DNA from: Anaerolineales bacterium
GTDB taxonomy: Bacteria > Chloroflexota > Anaerolineae > Anaerolineales > DRMV01
DNA: 9,292 nucleotides
Assembly (NCBI GenBank): GCA_015494815.1
Contig: WGAK01000016.1
Span: forward strand, 1 to 9,292
Direction: 5' to 3'
This document shows, piece by piece, positions 1 through 5,258 of this stretch; the first letter of the stretch is position 1, and every line of letters starts with the position of its first letter. The notes beneath the pieces were generated by a model. That model did no database searches, was not told where the DNA came from, and saw nothing but the letters and a program-made list of their open reading frames with translations. The position numbers and the translations under genes are program-made.

Positions 1-222
1 ATCTTCGAGCCCTTCTTCACCCGCAGCCAGGTGAAAATGAGCGGCGCGCCCGGCCTGGGGCTGGGGCTTTACATCGTGCGCTCCCTGGTCGAGCGCCTGG
101 ATGGTTCCATCGAGGTGTGGAGCGAGGAGGGGAAGGGCTCGGTCTTCACCGTCATCTTCCCTTATGTGCCGCCGCCTCGGTCCCAGGCCCCAACTTCACA
201 GCGCCTGCGGGCGGCCAATTGA
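1..222 (+). CDS. Sensor histidine kinase, C-terminal end (partial)
   Basis: This is the last 73 residues of a two-component sensor histidine kinase; the 5' part lies outside the window. The visible part is the end of the HATPase_c ATP-binding domain: an F-box (IFEPFFTR, residues 2-9), a glycine-rich G2-type box (GLGLGLYIV, about 18-26) and the closing strand GSVFTVIFP. The family uses ATP to phosphorylate its own histidine and then passes the phosphate to a response regulator. A short Pro-rich tail follows the domain. The gene stops 13 bp before the response regulator that starts at 236, so the two are almost certainly co-transcribed partners. The signal it senses cannot be judged because the N-terminal domains are missing. 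Confidence 0.92.
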   Translation: MFEPFFTRSQVKMSGAPGLGLGLYIVRSLVERLDGSIEVWSEEGKGSVFTVIFPYVPPPRSQAPTSQRLRAAN

Positions 223-235
223 ACCAGGAGGAGCC

Positions 236-643
236 ATGAGCCAACCCGTGTATCCCGCGTTGGTGGTCGAAGACGACGCCTTTCAGGCCGAAATCTTCGC
301 CAAGGCCGTCGAGGCCGCGGGCTTCGACCCGGTGGAAACTCGCCACGATGGCCAGGAAGCGTTGGCTTACCTGCAGCAGCACTCCCCCATGTTGGTGGTG
401 CTGGACCTGAACCTGCCCGGCGCCCTGGGCGATGACATCCTGGCCTACATTCGGGGCGAACCGCGGCTGGCCGAGACGCGGGTCATTCTGGCCACGGGCA
501 ATCCCCACATGGCCGACCCGCTCCAGGCCGAGAGCGACCTGGTGCTGCTCAAACCCGTCAGTTTCTCGCAGTTGCGCGACCTGGCGTTGCGTTTGCGCCG
601 GGCCATCGCGGTCCAGCGCGGCGAAGATTGCGACGCGGGCTAA
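236..643 (+). CDS. Single-domain response regulator (CheY-like receiver)
   Basis: This 135-residue protein is one receiver domain with no DNA-binding or enzymatic output domain. The acidic pocket is D13/D14 (VVEDD), the predicted phospho-acceptor is D57 (VVLDLNLPG), the switch threonine is T87 (LATG) and the conserved lysine is K106 (LLKP), so it should be phosphorylatable. The ATG at 236 is chosen because an AGGAGG Shine-Dalgarno sequence lies at 226-231; the open frame extends upstream to 101 but would overlap the kinase gene. It likely receives phosphate from the kinase just upstream and acts by protein-protein contact or as a phosphorelay intermediate. Its target is not visible. It converges on cobU with only 10 bp between the stops, and I see no clear terminator there. 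Confidence 0.93.
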   Translation: MSQPVYPALVVEDDAFQAEIFAKAVEAAGFDPVETRHDGQEALAYLQQHSPMLVVLDLNLPGALGDDILAYIRGEPRLAETRVILATGNPHMADPLQAESDLVLLKPVSFSQLRDLALRLRRAIAVQRGEDCDAG

Positions 644-653
644 GCGATACCGG

Positions 654-1187
654 CTACGGCCGCGCGGGCGGGTCGCGCAGCGGCACCACGCCGCCGGCCA
701 CGACCCAATAGGCTCGCGTGGCCGCGGCCCGCACCTGCTGGTTGGCCCAGCCCAACCAGTCCCGATATTGGCGGGCCAGGGCCTGCAGGGGGACGATGCC
801 CAGGCCCACCTCGTTGCTCACCACCAGCAAAGTGCCGCCCCAGGCGCGCCACGCCTCGAGCAACTGGCGGACCTCGTCCTGTACGGCCGGGGGGCCGCCT
901 TCCAGCAGCGCGTTGGAGACCAGCAAAGTCAGGCAGTCCAGCACGGCCACGGCATGCCGGGCCTGCGTGCGCAGCGCCTGACCCACCCGGCGAGGGGCTT
1001 CGAGGGTCTGCCAGGCCGCGGGGCGTTCGGCCCGGTGGGCCGCGATGCGTTGGCGCATCTCCGCGTCCAGGGCCTGGGCGGTGGCGAGGAAGGTGACCTG
1101 CTCACGGCCCAGGGCGTAAGCCCAACGCACGGCCAGGGCGCTCTTGCCGCTGCGAGCGCCACCCAGCAAAAAGAACAAGCGCGCCAT
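654..1187 (-). CDS. cobU: Adenosylcobinamide kinase / adenosylcobinamide-phosphate guanylyltransferase
   Basis: CobU/CobP family, 177 residues, normal family length. The enzyme phosphorylates adenosylcobinamide and then transfers GMP from GTP to make adenosylcobinamide-GDP, a late step in assembling the cobalamin nucleotide loop (de novo or by salvage). Visible motifs are the P-loop GGARSGKS (9-16), the ATAQALDAEM segment (36-44), the catalytic guanylylated histidine H51 in RIAAHRAERP, VLDCLTLLVSN (82-92) and VSNEVGLGIVP (123-133). The ATG at 1187 gives the expected MARLFFLLGG start, but no convincing Shine-Dalgarno sequence precedes it, and a 10-bp GC hairpin ends 11 bp upstream. It follows rplL on the same strand, so it either depends on read-through from the ribosomal operon or has an unseen promoter. 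No other cobalamin gene is in the window. Confidence 0.93.
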   Translation of the reverse strand: MARLFFLLGGARSGKSALAVRWAYALGREQVTFLATAQALDAEMRQRIAAHRAERPAAWQTLEAPRRVGQALRTQARHAVAVLDCLTLLVSNALLEGGPPAVQDEVRQLLEAWRAWGGTLLVVSNEVGLGIVPLQALARQYRDWLGWANQQVRAAATRAYWVVAGGVVPLRDPPARP

Positions 1188-1198
1188 ACCAAAGGCGA

Positions 1199-1223
1199 AC
1201 GGGCCCGCGTATTGCGGGCCCGT
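1199..1223 (-). terminator. Terminator-like hairpin between rplL and cobU
   Basis: Perfect 10-bp inverted repeat: ACGGGCCCGC at 1199-1208 and GCGGGCCCGT at 1214-1223, with a 5-nt loop. It lies 18 bp after the rplL stop, where an intrinsic terminator would be expected. On the minus strand it is followed by TCGCCTTTGG, so the U-tract is poor; it may be a leaky terminator, a 3'-end stabiliser, or a partial block that lowers cobU expression. The stem is certain from the sequence; the termination role is inferred. Confidence 0.55.
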
Positions 1224-1241
1224 GGGGTGCCGTAGAACCGC

Positions 1242-1625
1242 TTAGGCGATTTCCACCGTGGCGCCGGCCTCTTCCAGTTTGGCCTTGGCCGCCTCGGCCT
1301 CTTCCTTGCTCACGCCCTCCAGAATCTTGGAGCCGGGCGTCTCGGCCACCTGCTTGGCCTCCTTGAGGCCCAGGCTGGTCAGTTGGCGGATGGCCTTGAT
1401 GACCTGAATCTTCTTGGGCCCGGTTTCCTTCAGGATGACATCGAACTCGGTCTTTTCTTCCTTGGCCTCCTCGGCCGCGCCGCCGGCCGCGCCGGCCACC
1501 GCAGCCACCGCCACGGGCGCGGCCGCGGACACGCCCCACTTCTCTTCCAGCATCTTGACCAGTTCCGCGGCTTCCATCACGGTGAGTTGGCTGAGTTCCT
1601 CAACCAGTTTTTCCAAATCCGCCAT
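1242..1625 (-). CDS. rplL: 50S ribosomal protein L7/L12
   Basis: 127 residues, typical for bacterial L7/L12. Residues 1-33 form the N-terminal dimerisation domain that docks on L10, 34-58 are an Ala-rich flexible hinge, and 59-127 are the globular C-terminal domain that recruits translational GTPases; its signature KKIQVIKAIRQLT...LGLKEAKQ is plain, as is GVSKEEAEAAKAKLEEAGA near the end. Several L12 dimers bind one L10 to make the ribosomal stalk. A strong AGGAGG sequence (complement of 1633-1638) lies 7 bp before the ATG. It is the second gene of the rplJ-rplL unit, 66 bp after rplJ. In many bacteria rpoB follows; here cobU does. Confidence 0.98.
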   Translation of the reverse strand: MADLEKLVEELSQLTVMEAAELVKMLEEKWGVSAAAPVAVAAVAGAAGGAAEEAKEEKTEFDVILKETGPKKIQVIKAIRQLTSLGLKEAKQVAETPGSKILEGVSKEEAEAAKAKLEEAGATVEIA

Positions 1626-1691
1626 GACAAATCCTCCTGCAGGGATGATTGCGAGGGTTTTTGCTTGCGAACACGATAGGCCACGACCGGG

Positions 1692-2246
1692 CTATGCCGC
1701 GGTCGCTTCGGCTTGAGCGCCGTCTTGCTCGCTGTACGCGCGCACCACGGCCGCCAACTGGCGGGCCGGCTCGGCCAGCAAGCGCGCCAGTTGCGATGCC
1801 GGCGCCATGATGGTGCCCAGCACCTGCGCCCGCATCACCGGCAGCGGCGGCAGGCTGGCCAGTTGCTTGACCTGCTCCGCGCTCACGGGCTGCGTGCCCA
1901 GGTACCCTGCTTTGACCCGCAACGCCTTGTCGTGCTCTTTGGCGAAATCCACCACGGCTTTGGCCGTGGCCGCGGGGTCTTGCAGGGCGAAGGCCATCAT
2001 GGTGGTGCCTTCGAAGACGGACGCGTCGTCGGGCAGGGGATAGCCGCTTTCGCTAAGCGCGATTTTGACCAGGGTGTTCTTCACCACCATCAAGCGGCCG
2101 CCCGATTCCCGCACCGCGTGGCGGAGTTGCTCGGTCTCCGCGACGCTCAAGCCATGAAAGGACGCGATGACCAGGGCCTGGCTCTCGCCGAGCAGATCTT
2201 GGTACAACGCGACCAGTTCACGCTTGCGGGTTTTGCTAATGGCCAA
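1692..2246 (-). CDS. rplJ: 50S ribosomal protein L10 (TTG start)
   Basis: 184 residues from the chosen start, close to the usual 165-180. L10 forms the base of the ribosomal stalk, binding 23S rRNA with its N-terminal domain and L12 dimers with its C-terminal helix. Recognisable parts are the N-terminal helix (ISKTRKRELVALYQDLL), the ALVIASFHGLSV strand, the RLMVVKNTLVKIAL segment (51-64) and the Ala-rich C-terminal helix. The start is taken as TTG at 2246, because AGGAGGTGG (complement of 2252-2260) sits 5 bp upstream and the protein then begins like known L10s. The frame stays open to an ATG at 2336, but that extension would run through the leader's terminator hairpin. L10-L12 probably represses its own operon through the leader described separately. 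Confidence 0.96.
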   Translation of the reverse strand: MAISKTRKRELVALYQDLLGESQALVIASFHGLSVAETEQLRHAVRESGGRLMVVKNTLVKIALSESGYPLPDDASVFEGTTMMAFALQDPAATAKAVVDFAKEHDKALRVKAGYLGTQPVSAEQVKQLASLPPLPVMRAQVLGTIMAPASQLARLLAEPARQLAAVVRAYSEQDGAQAEATAA

Positions 2247-2284
2247 GGCGTCCACCTCCTGTTCGATAAGATGGGGCCCCATGC

Positions 2285-2315
2285 AAAAACGCCCTTGCCA
2301 CCGAGGCAAAGGCGT
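2285..2315 (-). terminator. Attenuator (intrinsic terminator) in the rplJ leader
   Basis: On the minus strand ACGCCTTTGCC (2315-2305) and GGCAAGGGCGT (2299-2289) form an 11-bp stem with one G-U pair and a TCGGT loop, followed by a run of five U (2289-2285). It lies about 40 nt before the rplJ start and inside its leader, so it acts before the gene rather than after it: an attenuator. Its 5' arm and loop are also the partner of the upstream antiterminator segment at 2364-2375. Confidence 0.85.
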
Positions 2316-2336
2316 CACATGCGTCACATGCGTCAC
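2312..2336. repeat. Tandem 9-nt repeat in the rplJ leader
   Basis: Nearly three copies of GCGTCACAT on the plus strand (minus: GTGACGCAT, GTGACGCAT, then GTGACGC). The last copy runs into the 5' arm of the attenuator stem. The repeat may be a replication-slippage product or an extra protein or RNA contact site; its function is unknown. Confidence 0.8.
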
Positions 2337-2442
2337 GGCTCCCCGCTGGGGAGCGTGGGTTCACCCTCGCCTCGGCAGGATGTTTAAGCCTGGACGGCCC
2401 CTGCGGTCTACGGCGAATCTTCGGTTGTCCGAAGCGCAGCGC

Positions 2443-2471
2443 ATTGTACCCCAAAAGTCGCGGTTTGTCCA
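2443..2471 (-). promoter_or_regulatory. Housekeeping-type promoter of rplJL
   Basis: On the minus strand the -35 element TGGACA (2471-2466) and the -10 element TACAAT (2448-2443) are separated by exactly 17 bp; each matches the sigma-70/SigA consensus at 5 of 6 positions. Transcription would begin near 2436-2437, just before the first leader hairpin, which fits the L10 leader that follows. Predicted from sequence only. Confidence 0.75.
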
Positions 2472-2522
2472 GCCCCGCGCGCATCGCGCCCATTCTACGC
2501 TTGCATTTCGGCCGCGCGCGTG

Positions 2523-2535
2523 GTACTGTGAGTAC
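2523..2535. promoter_or_regulatory. Small inverted repeat upstream of the DUF3054/ECF operon
   Basis: GTACT-GTG-AGTAC, 5-bp perfect arms, in the 89-bp stretch between the rplJ promoter and the plus-strand operon. It lies 12 bp before the Shine-Dalgarno sequence GAGGAGGT (2547-2554). It could be an operator, but it is short and may be chance. A TTGCAT (2501-2506) lies 17 bp before TACTGT (2524-2529), a poor promoter match. Apart from these, the stretch 2472-2546 shows only GC-rich sequence with no clear signal. Confidence 0.3.
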
Positions 2536-2560
2536 AGCGCGTCAACGAGGAGGTTAACCT

Positions 2561-2947
2561 ATGCGCGGTAAGTGGACCCTCTTGGTGGGCGATTGGGTGG
2601 TTTTGACGCTGATTTCGGTGTTGGGCTTCATGTTTCACAACACCCTGAGCGTCGCCACCCTGCCCCGCTTGCTGGGCAGCATTGTGGTCACCGGCCTGGC
2701 CTGGGCCCTGGCGGCCATCCCCACGGGCGCGGTGGACCCGGCACGCGGGGCCTCGCCTCGGGCCTGGTGGCGGTGGGTGTGGGCCGGTGTGCTGGCCGTG
2801 CCGCTGGCCTTAGCGCTGTACGAGTTCCCCCGGGGGCGGGTGGTGACCTGGGCCTTTGCCCGGGCGCTGGGCACCTTCGCCTTGTCGGGCATCGTGCTCT
2901 GGCGCCTGGTATACTGGCTGGTTCGAGGCCGACGCCAGACCGTGTGA
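2561..2947 (+). CDS. DUF3054-like small integral membrane protein
   Basis: 128 residues, mostly hydrophobic, with four probable membrane helices at about 7-25, 36-54, 71-88 and 95-121 and a basic C-terminus (VRGRRQTV). The pattern resembles DUF3054: an Asp in helix 1 (D11), a conserved-looking H26 after LGFMF, a LAWALAAIPTG segment, a mid-protein Trp-rich turn and a final helix containing VLWRLVYW. The family has no established function. A strong GAGGAGGT at 2547-2554 precedes the ATG. It is the first gene of a plus-strand cluster, 24 bp before the ECF sigma factor, and is divergent from rplJ. The neighbourhood suggests an envelope-linked role, but nothing in the protein indicates a reaction. 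The family assignment comes from recollection of the pattern, not from a search. Confidence 0.65.
   Translation: MRGKWTLLVGDWVVLTLISVLGFMFHNTLSVATLPRLLGSIVVTGLAWALAAIPTGAVDPARGASPRAWWRWVWAGVLAVPLALALYEFPRGRVVTWAFARALGTFALSGIVLWRLVYWLVRGRRQTV
2884..2922 (+). promoter_or_regulatory. Possible internal promoter for the sigma factor gene
   Basis: An extended -10 element, TG-G-TATACT (2907-2915), lies at the end of the DUF3054 gene, about 57 bp before the sigma factor ATG. There is no good -35 element at the right spacing, which is tolerable for extended -10 promoters. It also encodes the DUF3054 residues around VYW, so it could be coincidence. Confidence 0.28.
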
Positions 2948-2971
2948 GCCATTTTGGCAGGAAGCCCGCGC

Positions 2972-3580
2972 ATGCACGACGACGAAGCCTGGGTAGCCGC
3001 TGCTCGCCGCGGCGACCTGGACGCGTTCAACCGCCTGGTGTTGCGCTATCAGGACCAGGCCTATCGCGTGGCCTATCATTTGCTGGGCGACCCCGATAGC
3101 GCCGCGGACGCCACGCAAGAAGCCTTCCTCAAGGCCTATCGGGCGTTGTCGCGCTTTCGGCGCGGGTCGTTTCGGGCCTGGCTGTTGCGCATCGTGACCA
3201 ACACTTGCTATGATATGCTGCGCCGTCGGCGGCGTCGGCCGCAGGTTTCGCTGGACGCATCGTTGGAGGACGGCCGTCCGGGTGAGGCCTCGGCCTGGTG
3301 GCGCGACCCCAACCCCGCGCACGACCCGGCCCACTATGTGGAGCGCCGGGCCCTGGCCGCGGCCCTGGAGACCTGCCTGGAGGCCTTGCCCCCCGACTTT
3401 CGGGCGGTGGCCGTGCTGGTGGATGTGGAAGGTTTGGATTATCCCACCGCGGGGCAGGTTTTGGGCATCCCGGTGGGCACGGTCAAGAGCCGCCTGGCCC
3501 GAGCCCGGCGGCGCTTGCGCGATTGTCTGCGACGGGCCGGGTGGGGAACCCCGGCCTCGGCCTCGGCGTTGAAAGAATGA
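2972..3580 (+). CDS. ECF RNA polymerase sigma factor
   Basis: 202-residue extracytoplasmic-function sigma-70 factor. Region 2 spans about 11-88, with the DATQEAFLKAYRAL segment (46-59) that contacts core polymerase and the -10 element and SFRAWLLRIVTNTCYDMLRRR (66-86). A Pro/Asp-rich linker covers about 90-123. Region 4 is about 125-188, with the helix-turn-helix DYPTAGQVLGIPVGTVKSRLARARR that recognises the -35 element. The ATG at 2972 is preferred because AGGAAG lies at 2959-2964; a TTG at 2954 would add six residues. The stop codon overlaps the next start as ATGA, the usual coupling of an ECF factor to its anti-sigma factor. In this architecture the sigma factor is held inactive at the membrane until an envelope signal releases it. 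The target promoters are unknown. Confidence 0.95.
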   Translation: MHDDEAWVAAARRGDLDAFNRLVLRYQDQAYRVAYHLLGDPDSAADATQEAFLKAYRALSRFRRGSFRAWLLRIVTNTCYDMLRRRRRRPQVSLDASLEDGRPGEASAWWRDPNPAHDPAHYVERRALAAALETCLEALPPDFRAVAVLVDVEGLDYPTAGQVLGIPVGTVKSRLARARRRLRDCLRRAGWGTPASASALKE

Positions 3581-4293
3581 CCATGAACACGCGCCGTTCG
3601 TCCCTCACCGATGCGGATTGGGAGCGCCTGTCTGCGTATGTGGACCGGGCGCTGCCGCCCGCGGAGCGCCGGGCTGTGGAGGCCCGCCTGGCGCGCGACC
3701 CCGCGTGGCAGGCCGCGCTGGCCGAATTGCGCGCGCTGCGGGCGGCTTTGCGGAATCTGCCCACGCCCCCGCGGCCGCGCAGTTTCGTGCTCTCACCCGC
3801 GGCCGTGCCGCAGCGCAGGGGATGGTGGCCGCGCATGCCGCGGGCCTGGCCGGCCTGGGCCGGTGCGATGGCGGTGCTGGTGCTGGCGTTGGTGGTCGGC
3901 TGGGGGGTGTGGTCGCTGCGGCCTCCGGCCGGGGCTCAGCCCGTCCACCTGGAAGCCGCCGCGCCGGCGACCGAGGCCGGCCCTGTTGCGGCCGAGCAAG
4001 CCGCAGCCGCACCGGCCCCCTCTGAGGACGAAGTCGCGGGGGCGGCCAAGGCCGCGAACGAAGCCGCTCCCGAGGCCGCGTCGCCTTTCGCCCCGCCAGC
4101 CTCCTCGGCCGTCGCGGAGGCATCGCCGACGTCTTCCGCGTCGCCGACCCCGACGCCCACGCCTGCCGCGCCACGCGCGCCGGTTGTGGCGCCGCCGCAG
4201 CGCGCGCCCGTGGGCCTGGTCGCGCTATGCGTGCTCGGCGGGCTGCTGGTGGTCGGCGTGGGGCTGTGGGCGCTGGTCCGCCGTCGGCGCTGA
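3577..4293 (+). CDS. Membrane anti-sigma factor, zinc-ligand-free, two membrane helices
   Basis: 238 residues, coupled to the ECF sigma gene by a 4-bp ATGA overlap (an in-frame ATG at 3583 is an alternative start). Residues 9-62 (LSAYVDRALPPAERRAVEARLARDPAWQAALAEL) look like the helical anti-sigma domain of zf-HC2/RskA-type proteins, but the usual His-x3-Cys-x2-Cys is absent: the position normally CPEC reads DPAW, so it should fold without zinc. A Pro/Arg linker leads to helix 1 (94-113). Then comes a roughly 95-residue Ala/Pro/Glu/Ser/Thr-rich stretch with no folded domain (115-210), and helix 2 (212-233) ending in RRRR. Both ends would face the cytoplasm, leaving the low-complexity loop outside. 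It presumably sequesters the sigma factor. The last 69 bp overlap the convergent DUF1385 gene. Confidence 0.85.
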   Translation: MTMNTRRSSLTDADWERLSAYVDRALPPAERRAVEARLARDPAWQAALAELRALRAALRNLPTPPRPRSFVLSPAAVPQRRGWWPRMPRAWPAWAGAMAVLVLALVVGWGVWSLRPPAGAQPVHLEAAAPATEAGPVAAEQAAAAPAPSEDEVAGAAKAANEAAPEAASPFAPPASSAVAEASPTSSASPTPTPTPAAPRAPVVAPPQRAPVGLVALCVLGGLLVVGVGLWALVRRRR

Positions 4294-5190
4294 AGCCTCG
4301 GCCTGGCGCAGGGCCTGAAAGGCGGCGATGGCCACCTCAATCATGGCGTCGTCGGGGGGGCGGGTGGTCAGCCGCTGCAAAGCCAGGTTGGGCGCAATCA
4401 ACAGCCGCATGAGGGGGTGCCCGCGGTGCCGCGCGCTGAAGCGCAGGTACTCATAGGCCAGCCCTGTGAGCACGGGCAGCAGGGCCAGGCGGGTCAGCAG
4501 GCGCATCCCCAACGACATGGGCCCCAACGCGGCGAAGACCAGCACCGAGAGCAGCACCAAAATCAGCAGAAAAGCCGTGCCGCACCGGGGGTGTTCCTCA
4601 GGAAACGGCCGCACCCCCTCGACGGTAAGGGGCGCGGCGTGCTCGAACGCGTGGATGGTCTTGTGCTCCGCGCCGTGGTAACCGTACAGGCGGCGCACAT
4701 CGGGCAGCAGCCCAATGACGGCCACATAGCCCACCAGCAGCACCAGGCGCAGCAGCCCTTCGACCAGATTCCCGGCCAGGGCCGACCAACCCAGGGCCCG
4801 CTCCAGCACCTGGGCCACTCCCGCAGGCAGCCAGAAGAACAAGCCCACGGCCAGGGCCAGTGAGGCGCCCAGGCTCACATACAAGGCCGGGCCCTCCAAG
4901 GGCTCTTCCCCCGCGCCTTCGGCCTGCACATTGGCCGACCAGGTCAGGGCCTGGACGCCCAGCACCAGCGCATCCCACAGGCCGATGATGCCGCGCAGGA
5001 AGGGGATGCGGGCCAGGGGACTGCGGTAGATGGCGGCCAGCCGCCCGGTGCGGATGACGATGTGGCCGGCGGGCGCGCGCACGGCAATGGCGTAGGCCGT
5101 GCGCCCGCGCATCATGACGCCCTCGATGACGGCCTGACCGCCGTAGGAAGGCAACGATTGGGTGGGGGAGGATGGGGAATGGGCGGCCAT
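4225..5190 (-). CDS. DUF1385 (YqhQ-like) integral membrane protein
   Basis: 321-residue member of DUF1385, the family of Bacillus YqhQ; its molecular function is unknown. Family hallmarks are the N-terminal YGGQAVIEGVMMRG (16-29), IPFLRGIIGLWDAL (62-75), the His-rich YHGAEHKTIHAFE (171-183), HPRCGTAFLLIL (200-211) and YEYLRF near 247-252. Membrane helices are likely at 105-128, 141-163, 205-225 and 227-248. The ATG at 5190 is chosen because GGGAG lies 6 bp upstream and the conserved motif follows closely. It is downstream of the M20 gene on the same strand, with a terminator-like hairpin between. Residues 300-321 (a His/Gln/Ala-rich tail) lie beyond the conserved region and are encoded entirely antisense to the anti-sigma factor's last helix. 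Confidence 0.93.
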   Translation of the reverse strand: MAAHSPSSPTQSLPSYGGQAVIEGVMMRGRTAYAIAVRAPAGHIVIRTGRLAAIYRSPLARIPFLRGIIGLWDALVLGVQALTWSANVQAEGAGEEPLEGPALYVSLGASLALAVGLFFWLPAGVAQVLERALGWSALAGNLVEGLLRLVLLVGYVAVIGLLPDVRRLYGYHGAEHKTIHAFEHAAPLTVEGVRPFPEEHPRCGTAFLLILVLLSVLVFAALGPMSLGMRLLTRLALLPVLTGLAYEYLRFSARHRGHPLMRLLIAPNLALQRLTTRPPDDAMIEVAIAAFQALRQAEASAPTADQRPQPHADHQQPAEHA

Positions 5191-5200
5191 GTCTGCTCCC

Positions 5201-5235
5201 AAAAGGCCGCCGCGGCGGGAGGCCACCGCGGCGGC
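5201..5235 (-). terminator. Intrinsic terminator after the M20 peptidase gene
   Basis: A perfect 10-bp stem, GCCGCCGCGG (5206-5215) with CCGCGGCGGC (5226-5235) and a 10-nt loop; on the minus strand it is followed by C and then TTTT (5204-5201). It lies 24 bp after the M20 stop and only 11-16 bp before the DUF1385 start, so it may also shape translation or expression of that gene. Confidence 0.7.
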
Positions 5236-5258
5236 AGGTCGTGGCCCGCGGTGGGGCG

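Larger units (their letters stand above)
2247..2437 (-). promoter_or_regulatory. Ribosomal protein L10 leader (rplJL autoregulatory 5' UTR)
   Basis: Roughly 190-nt untranslated leader of rplJL, read on the minus strand. In order it contains a 6-bp hairpin (CTTCGG/CCGAAG, 2419-2434); the segment TAGACCGCAGG followed by CCTGCCGAGG (2369-2378), which matches the conserved core of the Rfam L10_leader as I remember it, with GCAGG able to pair with CCTGC; a 7-bp GCTCCCC/GGGGAGC hairpin (2338-2354); tandem 9-nt repeats (2312-2336); and an intrinsic terminator (2285-2315). The core segment CCGAGGCGAGGG (2375 down to 2364) can alternatively form 12 consecutive pairs, two of them G-U, with CCTTTGCCTCGG in the terminator (2312 down to 2301). 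In known L10 leaders, L10-L12 binding decides between such structures. Start and end of the RNA are estimated. Confidence 0.8.

Noticed and set aside
644..653. Bidirectional terminator between the response regulator and cobU
   Set aside because: The 10-bp gap and its flanks show no stable stem with a U-tract on either strand.
432..1235. 267-residue plus-strand frame overlapping the response regulator and cobU
   Set aside because: Antisense to cobU and out of frame with the response regulator; no motif of its own.
2247..2336. L10 with 30 extra N-terminal residues from an upstream ATG
   Set aside because: The extension would translate the 9-nt repeats and the attenuator; the TTG at 2246 has an excellent ribosome site and the right L10 N-terminus.
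2312..2336. CRISPR-like array
   Set aside because: The units are 9 nt with no spacers and no cas genes nearby.
3298..3576. Extended N-terminus of the anti-sigma factor
   Set aside because: The extra 93 residues overlap sigma region 4 in another frame and have no conserved sequence; the ATGA-coupled start at 3577 is normal for such pairs.
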